Assembly: GCF_014645195.1 (NCBI RefSeq)
Contig: NZ_BMLK01000001.1
Coordinates: forward strand, 1-64,000
Origin: Novosphingobium indicum
GTDB lineage: Bacteria; Pseudomonadota; Alphaproteobacteria; Sphingomonadales; Sphingomonadaceae
DNA length: 64,000 nucleotides
Reading direction: 5' to 3'
The position numbers and the translations under genes are program-made. This document shows positions 8,889 to 17,547 of this stretch, one piece after another. The notes beneath the pieces were generated by a model, which searched no databases, had not been told where the DNA came from, and saw only the letters and a list, made by a program, of their open reading frames with translations. Position 1 is the first letter of the stretch, and the number at the start of each line of letters is the position of its first letter.

Positions 8889-8908
8889 CCCTCCCGCATG
8901 CGGGAGGG
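8889..8908. repeat. Perfect 20-bp palindrome after the DUF2889 gene
   Basis: CCCTCCCGCATGCGGGAGGG is a perfect 20-base palindrome, lying 16 bases past the stop of the leftward DUF2889 gene and followed by more G-rich sequence. It can form a tight hairpin in RNA. On the minus strand there is no following T-run, so an intrinsic terminator is uncertain. The sequence style resembles short interspersed palindromes elsewhere in this window, and it may be a repeat rather than a terminator. Confidence 0.5.
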
Positions 8909-8923
8909 GCTGGGGAGGGCTCT

Positions 8924-9943
8924 TCAGGCCTGAAGTTCGGCCATCAGCTCCGGCACATCGGCCAGCGCGCGCAGGGCGTCGTTGAGGTGGGTGCAGCCTT
9001 CCGGACCGCGCAATTGCGCCAGCACTTCGTCGCGAATGTCGGGAAGCTTGCGGCCGACCAGCCGCTGGGTGTTGGCTATCGCGCCGGGGCATTCCGAGAA
9101 GGGCAGGATACGCGCTTCCGGCTCAAGCGTGAGCAGTTCCTGCGTCTTCAGATCGGCGGTTGCGCGCACGAGATATTCGTGGATGGCGATGCGCCCGCCA
9201 TCGGGCTTGGCGGCGCTGTCCTGAAAGGCGGAATCGATGCGCAGCAGTCCGGCGGCTTCGTCCCGGGTCACATCGATGCGGCGGGCACGGCGGAAACCGG
9301 GGCCTTCGTGGTCCGAAAGCCCATGCCATCCATGCGGGTCTTCCGGATTACGCACATCGCCGGCATCGGCATCGGCCACGTTCTTGGGCGGGCCGCCGGG
9401 CTGCACACCGCTGTGGCCTTCCTGCAGACCCCAGCAGACGTTGACCCGCTGGCTCATCATCTTGTCGTGCTCTTCCTCGCCGATGCGCTGGCGCAGCTTC
9501 TCGGCCCAGTCGGGATACCACTGCGACCAGGCGAAGGCCGAAACCAGCGCCGCGCCGGAAAGGTCGTCCAGCACGAGATAGAGCGGGTGCGTCTTTGCGA
9601 TCAGGTCGGGCATGACTTCGCGCAGCAGCATGCGCAAATGACCGCCCGCCCTTGCCCCCACCAGCTGGGACAGACCCTCGGGCGCGGGATCGGACTCGAT
9701 CGCCGTGATCGTCTTGTCTTCCTTCAGCCGGGCGCGGTAGCTGCCCTCTGCCATGGTGCGCGGCGTGCCACCACCGACAGGGGTGACCACATCGCGCGCT
9801 GCGCCGATAACAAGGCGCTGGCCCTCGATCCCGTCGGGCCAGGAAACGTCGATGCTGGTGGTGCGGCGCACCGAATTGGCGGGGCGCTGCGGCGCCGGAT
9901 TGGCCGTCTCGCGCGGAGGCGGAGGCAGAGTCTCTGTGTCCAT
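8924..9943 (-). CDS. DUF2889 domain-containing protein
   Basis: A 339-residue protein with a DUF2889 domain (PF11136). The diagnostic features are the GGRIAIHEYLVRATADLKT stretch, the SECPGAIANTQRLVGRKL segment, and the C-terminal GCTHLNDALRALADVP motif with conserved Cys and His. There is no signal peptide or membrane segment. The N-terminal 25 residues are Pro-rich and disordered. It lies between the MDR oxidoreductase and the 2-oxoacid oxidoreductase fusion on the same strand. DUF2889 genes commonly accompany acyl-CoA or aromatic catabolism genes, but the biochemical role is not established. The conserved Cys/His suggests metal binding or catalysis. Confidence 0.8.
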   Translation of the reverse strand: MDTETLPPPPRETANPAPQRPANSVRRTTSIDVSWPDGIEGQRLVIGAARDVVTPVGGGTPRTMAEGSYRARLKEDKTITAIESDPAPEGLSQLVGARAGGHLRMLLREVMPDLIAKTHPLYLVLDDLSGAALVSAFAWSQWYPDWAEKLRQRIGEEEHDKMMSQRVNVCWGLQEGHSGVQPGGPPKNVADADAGDVRNPEDPHGWHGLSDHEGPGFRRARRIDVTRDEAAGLLRIDSAFQDSAAKPDGGRIAIHEYLVRATADLKTQELLTLEPEARILPFSECPGAIANTQRLVGRKLPDIRDEVLAQLRGPEGCTHLNDALRALADVPELMAELQA

Positions 9944-9974
9944 GCCTACAAGCTGGCCTCTAGACGAGTGTCAT

Positions 9975-11012
9975 TCAAGCCTCGGGTGCAACACGCACCA
10001 GCAGCTTGCCGACATGGTCATGCCCGGAAAACACGGTTGAGAAAGCCTCCGGGGCCGCGTCGATGCCCTCGACCACGGATTCGGGGAAACGGATCTTGCC
10101 CTGCTTCATCCACCCGGCGATGTCGTCGAGACCCTTCTGCCCGGCGAAAATTCCGGCAAAGCCCTTGATCTCGAGGCCCTTGGCCATGATCTGCCGGTAG
10201 AAGCCGGGCAGGTGATCGGGGCCCGGCCCTTCCATCCCCATGCCGTAATAGGCGATGAAGCCGCACATCGGCATGCGTGCGCCGCGCTTGAGCAGCGGCA
10301 GCACCGCCATGGTCACATCGCCGCCGACGTTCTCGAAATAGACGTCCGCGCCTTCGGGCAGCGCCGCCTTGAGCTGGTCTGCGAAGTCGGGCGCCTTGTA
10401 GTCGGCAACGGCATCGAAGCCGAGATCAAGCAGCGCCTTGCACTTGGCCTCGCCACCGGCGATGCCCACCGCCCGCGCGCCGAGCGCCTTGGCGATCTGC
10501 CCCGCCATCGATCCGACCGCACCCGCCGCCGCCGAAATGACGATCGTCTCGCCCGCCTTGAGCCGGCCGACATTGACCACCCCCTCATAGGCCGTCTGCC
10601 CCGGACCGCCGAGCGCGCCCAGCGCGGTCGAGACCGGCGCCGGCGCCGGATCGAGCCTGCGCGGCGGCCCGCGATAGTCGGACTGGTCGGGCGCGACGAC
10701 GGCATATTCGGCCCAGGCCGTACGCCCTTCGACGAACTGGCCGGGTTCATAGTCCGGATGGTTCGAGGCCACGACCTTGCAGACCGTAGGCCCGACCATG
10801 ACCGCGCCCAGCTCCATCCGCGTGGCACCCGACAGCAGCCGCTCGTCGAGCGAGAAGCGGATCAGCGGATCGACCGCGATGTAGAGCGTCTGCAACAGGA
10901 TCTCGCGGTCCCCGGCTTCGGGTACGGGCACGTCCTCGATGCGGAAGTCGCCCGGCTGCGGATTGCCCTTTGCGTAGCTGGCCAGAACGACCTGCTTCAT
11001 CGTGGTTTTCAT
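9975..11012 (-). CDS. NADP-dependent MDR oxidoreductase (CurA/leukotriene B4 dehydrogenase type)
   Basis: A 345-residue zinc-independent medium-chain reductase of the CurA/PTGR type. These reduce activated double bonds of enones and alkenals using NADPH. The cofactor loop SAAAGAVGSMAGQIAKALGA lies around residue 160, followed by GIAGGEAKCK, the usual basic NADP-preferring turn. FENVGG and CGFIAYYG motifs are also present. No zinc ligands are present, as expected. ATG at 11012 or the in-frame ATG five codons later could be used. It is in line with the P450 and DUF2889 genes, so saturation of an unsaturated intermediate is a reasonable inference. Confidence 0.85.
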   Translation of the reverse strand: MKTTMKQVVLASYAKGNPQPGDFRIEDVPVPEAGDREILLQTLYIAVDPLIRFSLDERLLSGATRMELGAVMVGPTVCKVVASNHPDYEPGQFVEGRTAWAEYAVVAPDQSDYRGPPRRLDPAPAPVSTALGALGGPGQTAYEGVVNVGRLKAGETIVISAAAGAVGSMAGQIAKALGARAVGIAGGEAKCKALLDLGFDAVADYKAPDFADQLKAALPEGADVYFENVGGDVTMAVLPLLKRGARMPMCGFIAYYGMGMEGPGPDHLPGFYRQIMAKGLEIKGFAGIFAGQKGLDDIAGWMKQGKIRFPESVVEGIDAAPEAFSTVFSGHDHVGKLLVRVAPEA

Positions 11013-11040
11013 AGCGGAACCCTTTTTTCTCCCTTCACTT

Positions 11041-11131
11041 CGTCATTCCCGCGCAGGCGGGAATCCAGATGCCGCGCTTGATTTCCGCGCGGCAGCGCCG
11101 AAGCTGGATCCCCGCCTGCGCGGGGATGACG
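11041..11131. repeat. Composite inverted repeat (CGTCATTCCCGC family)
   Basis: Two 28-base arms, 11041-11068 (starting CGTCATTCCCGCGCAGG) and 11104-11131, are inverted and differ at only two or three positions. Between them a second hairpin forms from GCCGCGC (11071-11077) and GCGCGGC (11087-11093). Each outer arm also contains its own small palindrome (CCCGCGCAGGCGGG). This nested layout is typical of REP/BIME-like or small non-autonomous elements in intergenic DNA. It lies between the MDR and P450 genes and could act as an mRNA-stabilising or terminating structure. Confidence 0.75.
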
Positions 11132-11169
11132 ATGATGTGTGCAGGCAGGCTTGGTGAAGCCCGCCTGCA

Positions 11170-12489
11170 TCACTTCAGCTTTACCGGCACCGAAGTCATG
11201 CCGCGGTGTTCAAGACCGCGATATTCCGGCTTAGGCCTGGACGGGTCGAAGTCCATGTGGGGGAAGCGGTCGAGCAGGCCGTTGATCGCCACGATCATTT
11301 CCTGCCGCGCCACGTCCATGCCGAGGCAACGGTGCGGACCGAAGCCGAAGCCCATGTTGGGCTGCTTCTTGCGGAAAATGTCGTACTTTTCGGGGTTCTC
11401 GAACACGGCCGGATCATGGTTCGCCGCCCCGAAGCACAGGAACACGCGTGTACCCTCGGGCACCATAACGCCTTCCACTTCGGTATCCTGCGTGCACAGG
11501 CGCGGCATCATCGGATCGGTGGCACGCCAGCGCAGCGATTCCTCGACCGCGAGATCGACCAGCGAACGGTCCTCGCGGCAGGCGTCCCAGAAATGCCGGT
11601 GGTTCAGCAGGGCATCGATGGTGATGCCGAGCTGGCGCCAGGTGGTCCCGCCGCCCGCGAAGATCGCCAGCTTGCAGTAGCCGAAGATCTCGTCCTCGGT
11701 CAGGCTGCGCTTTTCGCCGGTTTCCTCGTCAACGATTTCGGCGGCGATCAGGCCGGCAATGAGGTTGTCGCCGGGCGCGCGGGTATTCTCGGCAATCAAG
11801 TCGCGCAGCGTCTGGTCGACGGTGGCGCGCGAGGCGGCGGCTTCCTCCGGCGGGAGCTTGGCCGCACCGAACGTGGCACGGGTGAGCTGGTAGCGAAACT
11901 CGATCACGTCCTCGCCCTCGAGCCCGATCGCCCTAGTCACCGTCGCCATCGGCAGGCGGGCGCATAGCTCCGTGTTGAGGTCCGTGGTTTCGCGGTCGAG
12001 CAGGCGGTCGAGCAGCGCATCGACGGTTTCCTCGATCCAGCGCTTGTTCCACCAGTCGAGCACCTTGGGGCGCTTGAACAGCGGCTGCGCAGCCGAACGC
12101 AGACGCTTGTGCGGCTTGCCGACCATCGAGAGAATGGTGGTACCGATGGTGCGCACGCCCGGGCTCTCGTTATAGCCTTCGGACGAGAAGATCAGGTTCT
12201 CGCGGAACCCGATCTCGCAGGCCCGGAACGAGAAGAACGTCATGGCGTCGCGCGGCGGCCCCATCGACATGGGCAGTTCGGGCACACCGAGCAGTTCGCG
12301 CAGCGACCCCTTGTGCACCGCCGCCTTGTCTCGCAGCGCGTTCATGTCGTCGGTGTAGTCGCGGTTGTTGTCGACGCCCGCGTTGGCCGCCTCGCTATTG
12401 ACGTCGAACATCTCCGCGTAGCGCGGATTGTCGCTCATCAGCGAAGCGAGTGCGTTCGAGTTCTTCCCAGATACCGGGCAGCTTGCCAT
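11170..12489 (-). CDS. Cytochrome P450
   Basis: A 439-residue soluble bacterial P450 (class I type, expecting separate ferredoxin and reductase). The heme-binding loop FGFGPHRCLG is at 381-390 with ligand Cys388. The K-helix ExxR (EESLR) is at 316-320, followed by a PMMPR stretch. The I-helix motif reads AGGGTT at 278-283, where the acidic residue usually preceding the Thr is Gly. The start ATG lies 4 bases after the SDR stop. No ferredoxin or ferredoxin reductase gene is next to it. It should hydroxylate an organic substrate, and the neighbouring SDR and ALDH fit stepwise alcohol and aldehyde oxidation of the product. Confidence 0.93.
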   Translation of the reverse strand: MASCPVSGKNSNALASLMSDNPRYAEMFDVNSEAANAGVDNNRDYTDDMNALRDKAAVHKGSLRELLGVPELPMSMGPPRDAMTFFSFRACEIGFRENLIFSSEGYNESPGVRTIGTTILSMVGKPHKRLRSAAQPLFKRPKVLDWWNKRWIEETVDALLDRLLDRETTDLNTELCARLPMATVTRAIGLEGEDVIEFRYQLTRATFGAAKLPPEEAAASRATVDQTLRDLIAENTRAPGDNLIAGLIAAEIVDEETGEKRSLTEDEIFGYCKLAIFAGGGTTWRQLGITIDALLNHRHFWDACREDRSLVDLAVEESLRWRATDPMMPRLCTQDTEVEGVMVPEGTRVFLCFGAANHDPAVFENPEKYDIFRKKQPNMGFGFGPHRCLGMDVARQEMIVAINGLLDRFPHMDFDPSRPKPEYRGLEHRGMTSVPVKLK

Positions 12490-12493
12490 GGCC

Positions 12494-13294
12494 TCAGCCT
12501 CCTACCTTGCGGCCCGCGTAGAGGCCGCCGTCCACCGGCAGGTTCACGCCGGTAATGTTCGATGCGAGATCCGAGCACAGGAACAGCGCCGCCGAGGCGG
12601 TGTCGCGCGGGTCGATCGCCTTGCCGAGCGGATGCGCCTTGCCCATGCCTTCGAGAATGCGGTCGCGGTGCTCGCTGTCCGGGTCCATCCCGGCATAGTG
12701 CGTGAGCATGCCCGCCGGGCAGACCGCGTTGACGCGAATGTCCTTGCCGGCGACTTCGATCGCCAGCGCCCGGGTGAACTGGACGACGGCGCCCTTGGTG
12801 GTGCCATAGAGCACGCCGCCATAACCCATGAGGCCCGCAACCGAAGCGGTGCTGACGATCACGCCGCCGCCGCCCTGCCTGTCGAACTGGCGGATCGCGG
12901 CCTGGCTGCCGTAGATCACGCCATTGATGTTGACGTCCTCGACGCGCTTCATCTCTTCGGGGTCGCATTCGACCAGACTGCGTAGGCCCTTGCCCGGGAT
13001 CGGGCTGATAGTGATGCCGGCATTGTTGTAGATCGCATCGAGCCGCCCGAACGCCTCCACCGTCCTGGCAACGGCCGCGTCGACCGAAGCCGGATCGGCC
13101 ACATTGCAGGTCACGGCGACGCACTCACCGCCCGCGTCGCGGACCATCTTTGCGGTTTCCTCGGCATTGGCGCCGTTGATGTCGGCCGCGACCACCTTGG
13201 CGCCGTGCTCGCTGAACAGCAGACACGCCGCGCGGCCCACGCCGGAGCCAGCACCGGTGATGAGCGCCACCTTGCCCTGAACCAAACCTTCCAT
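12494..13294 (-). CDS. SDR family oxidoreductase
   Basis: A 266-residue classical SDR. GAGSGVG is at 14-20, an acidic NAD-preferring residue follows (AADIN), NNAG is at 90-93, a Ser near 148-151 and YGTTK at 163-167. The C-terminus carries the usual ITGVNLPVDGGLYAG. A GGAGAGAGG site precedes the ATG. It sits directly upstream of the P450 gene with a 4-base gap and 19 bases after the aldehyde dehydrogenase, so the three are surely co-transcribed. Oxidation of the P450-made alcohol is the simplest reading, inferred from context. Confidence 0.88.
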   Translation of the reverse strand: MEGLVQGKVALITGAGSGVGRAACLLFSEHGAKVVAADINGANAEETAKMVRDAGGECVAVTCNVADPASVDAAVARTVEAFGRLDAIYNNAGITISPIPGKGLRSLVECDPEEMKRVEDVNINGVIYGSQAAIRQFDRQGGGGVIVSTASVAGLMGYGGVLYGTTKGAVVQFTRALAIEVAGKDIRVNAVCPAGMLTHYAGMDPDSEHRDRILEGMGKAHPLGKAIDPRDTASAALFLCSDLASNITGVNLPVDGGLYAGRKVGG

Positions 13295-13313
13295 ACGTCC
13301 TCTCTCCGTCCCG

Positions 13314-14771
13314 TTACCCGCCGATATTGAGCGTGGTCATCATCTGGAATTCGCGCAGGCCCTCGACCCCGCGCTCGCGGCCAAGGCCGCTCATCTTGAT
13401 CCCGCCGCTGCTGGCATAACTCGACATCAGCGCGCCGTTGACGTTGACGCTGCCGCTGCGGATCTTCAGCCCGACTTCAAGCGACTTCACCTTGTCAGCG
13501 CCGTGGACCCAGCCGGAGAGGCCGAACTTGCTGTCGTTGGCCATCTCCACCGCATGATCGAGATCGCGGTAACCGATCACGCCGACGACCGGGCCGAAGA
13601 TCTCTTCCTGCGCGGCGGGGTTCCTGTTGTCGGGCAGGTCGAGCACGGTCGGTTCCCAATAGTAGCCCTTGTCCATGCCCTCCGGCCGCTTGCCGCCGCA
13701 GACGACCTTGCCACCGGCATCGACGGCGGCCTGGGTGAAGTGCTCGCAGCGATCGCGCTGCGCTGCGCTGATGACCGGGCCAAGCTGGGTCGCGGGATCG
13801 CTCGCCGGGCCGATCTTCACGCCGGACAGCATCTTGGCCATGCCTTCGAGCACTTCGGCCTTGTTCTCCTCCGGCACGAAGACGCGGGTGCCCAGCACGC
13901 AACCCTGCCCCGCGTGCGAGGTGCAGACGGTGAAAGCCGCCGAGGCCGCGCGGCCCGCCGCGTCGGGCAGGTAAATCTGCGCCGACTTGCCGCCCAGTTC
14001 GAGCACCAGCCGCTTGAGCGTGGGCGCGGCCTGCTCGGCCACTTTCGCCCCGACCGTGCAGGAGCCGGTGAAGCTCACCATGTCGACCCGCTCGTCGGTG
14101 GTCATCGCCAGTCCGCCTTCGAGGCCCTGCTCGACGATGACGTTCATTACGCCCTTGGGCAGGCCGGCCTCGTCCGCCGCCTCGGCAAAGACCATCGAGG
14201 AGATCGGGGTGAGCGGATTGGGCCGCAGGATCACGGTGTCGCCCGCCATCAGCGCGGGCACGACTTTCCAGAAGGCGGTATAGAACGGCACGTTGTAGGC
14301 GCTGATCGCCGAAACCACGCCCAGCGGCGACCACCGCTTGAGGCTCTGCACTGTGAAGTAGGGGTTCACCCGCTCGTGCATCGGCAGCGGGTTTTCCTCC
14401 TGCTGCGGCAGGCGCAGGAACAGGTCGATGATCTCGTCGGTCATGCGCAGCGGCGCATGGACCTGCGCGCCCATGACCGTGGAGGAGATCGGGCAGCCGG
14501 CTTCCTTGATCGCGCAGTCCTTGAGCACGTCCGCCCGCTTGCGCAGCGCTTCGGCGTAGCGGGTCATGTAGACGGCCCGCTCCTTCATCGAGAGGCCGGA
14601 CCAGCCGCCGTCGTCGAAAGCGCGGCGTACCGCACCAATGGCGGCATCGGCCTGCGCGGCCGACACGCCCTGCACTTCGGCCACCACCGATTCGTCCGAC
14701 GGGTTCTCTACCTCGAAGCGCGTGCCCTCGCCCTTGACGAAGGCACCATCGATATAGGCTGCGTAGTCCAG
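13314..14771 (-). CDS. Aldehyde dehydrogenase family protein with probable CTG start
   Basis: A 485-residue NAD(P)-dependent aldehyde dehydrogenase. The catalytic Glu is in LELGGKS and the catalytic Cys in HAGQGC. The NAD-binding SAYNVPFY, FTGS and GPVVGVIGY motifs are also present. Family-like sequence (DYAAYIDGAFVKGEG) continues upstream of the first GTG (14687) to a CTG at 14771, which has GGGAGAGG at proper spacing. No ATG, GTG or TTG lies in frame beyond it, so CTG is the best start and gives the usual family length. It begins the SDR-P450 operon and is divergent from the second aldehyde dehydrogenase, 230 bases away. It likely oxidises an aldehyde intermediate to an acid. Confidence 0.85.
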   Translation of the reverse strand: MDYAAYIDGAFVKGEGTRFEVENPSDESVVAEVQGVSAAQADAAIGAVRRAFDDGGWSGLSMKERAVYMTRYAEALRKRADVLKDCAIKEAGCPISSTVMGAQVHAPLRMTDEIIDLFLRLPQQEENPLPMHERVNPYFTVQSLKRWSPLGVVSAISAYNVPFYTAFWKVVPALMAGDTVILRPNPLTPISSMVFAEAADEAGLPKGVMNVIVEQGLEGGLAMTTDERVDMVSFTGSCTVGAKVAEQAAPTLKRLVLELGGKSAQIYLPDAAGRAASAAFTVCTSHAGQGCVLGTRVFVPEENKAEVLEGMAKMLSGVKIGPASDPATQLGPVISAAQRDRCEHFTQAAVDAGGKVVCGGKRPEGMDKGYYWEPTVLDLPDNRNPAAQEEIFGPVVGVIGYRDLDHAVEMANDSKFGLSGWVHGADKVKSLEVGLKIRSGSVNVNGALMSSYASSGGIKMSGLGRERGVEGLREFQMMTTLNIGG

Positions 14772-15001
14772 CGGTCCTCTCCCGAAATTCGTTCGCAGTT
14801 GTGAATTATTTTTCGGAAGTGAGACTAACCGAGCTATGTTCCTGCGTCAATCGGCGAACCTCGCGCTTGTGCGAGGAGGCACGGGCGGGTGCCGCGCGTA
14901 GGTGGGCAGTTGTCACGGCAGGGGGTCATCCCTATGCCAAGCCCGCAATCGCCATTCAGCGAGAATGGACCGTCAGGATTCAGCAAGGGGACCCTTACGA
15001 A

Positions 15002-16453
15002 ATGGCCTACACCGACTTCCTCAAGCAGCAGTGCTACATCGACGGCAAGTGGTGCGACGCCGATTCCGGGACGACTTTCGACGTCACCGATCCGGGTACC
15101 GGAAAGGTGCTGGGCACGGTTCCGAAGATGGGCGCGGATGAAACCGCTCGTGCGATTGACGCCGCGGAAGCCGCGCTCCCGGCATGGCGCGCCAAGACTG
15201 CCGGCGAGCGTGCCGGCATGATGCGCAAGCTGTTCGATCTGATGATGGAGCACCAGGACGACCTGGGCGAACTGCTGAGCCGTGAGCAGGGCAAGCCCTT
15301 CGCCGAAGGCAAGGGCGAGATCGTCTATGGCGCCAGCTTCATCGAGTGGTTCGCCGAGGAGGCCAAGCGCGCCTATGGCGACGTGATCCCCAGCCACCAG
15401 GGCGACAAGCGCATCGTCGTGATCAAGCAGCCGGTGGGCGTGGTCGCGGCGATCACGCCGTGGAACTTCCCCAATGCGATGATCACCCGCAAACTCGGCC
15501 CGGCGCTGGCCGCGGGGTGCACCATCGTGATCAAGCCGGCCTCGGCCACGCCCTATTCGGCTCTGGCCATTGCCCAGCTCTGCGAGATGGCCGGCATTCC
15601 CGCCGGCGTCGTCAACGTGGTGACCGGCAGCGCGGGCCAGATCGGCTCGGCGCTGACCCAGAATCCCAAGGTCGCCAAGCTGACCTTCACCGGTTCGACC
15701 GAGATCGGCCGCGACCTGCTGCGCGAATGTGCCGACACCATCAAGAAGTGCTCGATGGAACTGGGCGGCAACGCGCCGTTCCTCGTGTTCGACGATGCCG
15801 ATGTCGATGCCGCGATCGAAGGCGCGATGATCTCCAAGTTCCGCAACGGCGGCCAGACCTGCGTCTGCACCAACCGCTTCTATGTGCAGGACGGCGTCTA
15901 CGACGAGTTCGTCACCAAGCTCGCCGCGCGCGTGGAGCAGATGAAGGTCGGCTACTCGATGGACGAGGGCACCGATGTCGGCGCAATGATCGACGAGAAG
16001 GCGGTCGAAAAGGTCGAGGAACACCTTCAGGATGCGCTTTCGGGCGGCGCCGAACTGGTCGCGGGCGGCAAGCGTTCGGAACTGGGCGGCACCTATTTCC
16101 GCCCCACCGTCGTCTCGGGTGTGAAGCCCGACATGAAGCTGGCACGCGAAGAAACCTTCGGCCCGCTCGCCGGCGTGATCCGCTTTACCGACGAGGCAGA
16201 TGCCATCCGCATGGCCAACGACACCGAGTTCGGTCTCGCCAGCTACTTCTACTCGCGGGACCTGTCGCGCGTGTGGCGCGTGGCCGAAGCGATCGAGGCG
16301 GGCATGGTCGGCATCAATACCGGCCTGATCTCGACCACCGTTGCGCCGTTCGGCGGCGTCAAGCAGTCGGGCCTCGGCCGCGAAGGCTCGCACTACGGAC
16401 TCGATGACTACATGGAGGTGAAGTACCTCTGCATGGGTATCGAACCGGCCTGA
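15002..16453 (+). CDS. gabD: NAD-dependent succinate-semialdehyde dehydrogenase type ALDH
   Basis: A 483-residue aldehyde dehydrogenase closely matching the GabD subgroup. The catalytic Glu253 lies in MELGG. Cys287 lies in GGQTCVCTNR, with the second Cys289 forming the redox pair typical of GabD. PWNFP, FTGSTEIGR and the C-terminal PFGGVKQSGLGREGS with GLDDYMEVKY are also diagnostic. It should oxidise succinate semialdehyde or a related short semialdehyde to the acid. ATG at 15002 was chosen because family similarity begins there (MAYTDFLKQQ). AAGGGG lies upstream at rather long spacing. The longer open frame before it is not conserved. The following gene is an FAH-family hydrolase 200 bases away. 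Confidence 0.85.
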   Translation: MAYTDFLKQQCYIDGKWCDADSGTTFDVTDPGTGKVLGTVPKMGADETARAIDAAEAALPAWRAKTAGERAGMMRKLFDLMMEHQDDLGELLSREQGKPFAEGKGEIVYGASFIEWFAEEAKRAYGDVIPSHQGDKRIVVIKQPVGVVAAITPWNFPNAMITRKLGPALAAGCTIVIKPASATPYSALAIAQLCEMAGIPAGVVNVVTGSAGQIGSALTQNPKVAKLTFTGSTEIGRDLLRECADTIKKCSMELGGNAPFLVFDDADVDAAIEGAMISKFRNGGQTCVCTNRFYVQDGVYDEFVTKLAARVEQMKVGYSMDEGTDVGAMIDEKAVEKVEEHLQDALSGGAELVAGGKRSELGGTYFRPTVVSGVKPDMKLAREETFGPLAGVIRFTDEADAIRMANDTEFGLASYFYSRDLSRVWRVAEAIEAGMVGINTGLISTTVAPFGGVKQSGLGREGSHYGLDDYMEVKYLCMGIEPA

Positions 16454-16466
16454 TTGCGGTAAGACT

Positions 16467-16538
16467 CGTCATTGCGAGCCGCAGGCGAAGCAATCCAGAG
16501 CCGGTGAATGCCTCCCTGGATTGCCGCTCGCAATGACG
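16467..16538. repeat. Interspersed inverted repeat, CGTCATTGCGAGC family, copy 1
   Basis: The segment starts CGTCATTGCGAGC and ends in its near inverse GCTCGCAATGACG. Inside is a second inverted pair GCAATCCAG / CTGGATTGC. The same outer and inner boxes recur at 19173-19255 and 44545-44634. It lies in the 200-base gap between the gabD-like and FAH genes and would fold into a long hairpin. Confidence 0.8.
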
Positions 16539-16653
16539 ATAGCGCGAGGCGCTGCTGGACGTTAGGGCAGCCCTGCCGGACACGCGGCACTTGCCGCCGT
16601 CGGGCCCAGCGCCAATGATCTCTTCCAAAAGTATTTTGGGAGAGGATGCCGCC

Positions 16654-17547
16654 ATGAAAATCTGCCGCTATCAGGACACGCCGGATGGCCCGGTGAAAAT
16701 CGGCGTCGTGCGCGGCGATCAGGTGTACGACGTTTCAGCCGTGGCGGACATGCTGCCTGATGTGCGCTGGCCCTATCCCGAGGGCGACCTGTTCATCGCC
16801 AACCTCGAACGCCTGCGCCCGGTCATGGAAGACCTGGCCGACAAGGCGGCGGGCGTTCCGGTGGAATCGGTGCTTCTTCGCAAGCCCGTCGCCAATCCGG
16901 GCAAGTTCCTGTGCGGCGCGGGCAACCACAAGATCGTGCTCGGCATGGGCGGACACCCGCGCCGGATGGGTCTGCTGTTCAAGATGACCAATGCCGCGGC
17001 CGGGCCCGCCGACGGCGTCACCCTGCGCTGGCCCGAGCGCACGACCTTCCACGAAATGGAAATCGCCATCGTCATCGGCAAGCAGGGCACCGAGATCCCG
17101 GCGAGCGAGGCGTTCGACCACATCGTCGGCTATTGCATCGGCCTCGACATGACCATGCAGGGCAGCGAGTTCCCCAGCTTCGGCAAGAGCTTCGATACCT
17201 ACGGCGTGATGGGCCCCTGGCTCACCACCCGCGACGAGATCGCCGATCCCGACAACCTTGCCTATTGCCTCAAGGTCAATGGCGAGGACCGGCAGGTCGA
17301 CAGCACCGCCAATCTCGTGCTCGGCATTGCCGATCTCGTCGAGCACGCGGCCTCGGTGATGACGCTCCATCCGGGCGACGTGATCTTCTCGGGCACGCCG
17401 CCGCGCTCGACCGGCCCCGTCGTTCCCGGCGACGTGATGCACGCGGCCATGGAGGGGCTGGGCGAGATGACCGTGAAAGTGTCCGGCGGCCCGGGGCGCA
17501 AGACCTCGCTCGAAGGCATGGAGCCGGCAGAACCGGCTGCCGGCTAG
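16654..17547 (+). CDS. Fumarylacetoacetate hydrolase family protein
   Basis: A 297-residue FAH-fold protein (PF01557). Metal-ligand acids are visible as Glu134 and Glu136 in FHEMEIAIVIG, with Asp165 in GYCIGLDMT. The family also shows SFDTYGVMGPW and the late PGDVIFSGTP. Members cleave C-C bonds of acylpyruvates or hydrate and decarboxylate dienoates in aromatic degradation. The ATG at 16654 follows GGGAGAGG by 8 bases, and the open frame before it is not conserved. Its stop overlaps the stop of the convergent small gene at a shared CTAG. A lower-pathway ring-fission role is plausible. Confidence 0.86.
   Translation: MKICRYQDTPDGPVKIGVVRGDQVYDVSAVADMLPDVRWPYPEGDLFIANLERLRPVMEDLADKAAGVPVESVLLRKPVANPGKFLCGAGNHKIVLGMGGHPRRMGLLFKMTNAAAGPADGVTLRWPERTTFHEMEIAIVIGKQGTEIPASEAFDHIVGYCIGLDMTMQGSEFPSFGKSFDTYGVMGPWLTTRDEIADPDNLAYCLKVNGEDRQVDSTANLVLGIADLVEHAASVMTLHPGDVIFSGTPPRSTGPVVPGDVMHAAMEGLGEMTVKVSGGPGRKTSLEGMEPAEPAAG

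Noticed and set aside
6076..8985. A 969-residue open frame antisense to the 2-oxoacid oxidoreductase gene
   Set aside because: It is the mirror of a clear coding gene in high-G+C DNA, rich in Arg, Ala, His and Gly with no domain pattern. Stop codons are simply rare in that frame.
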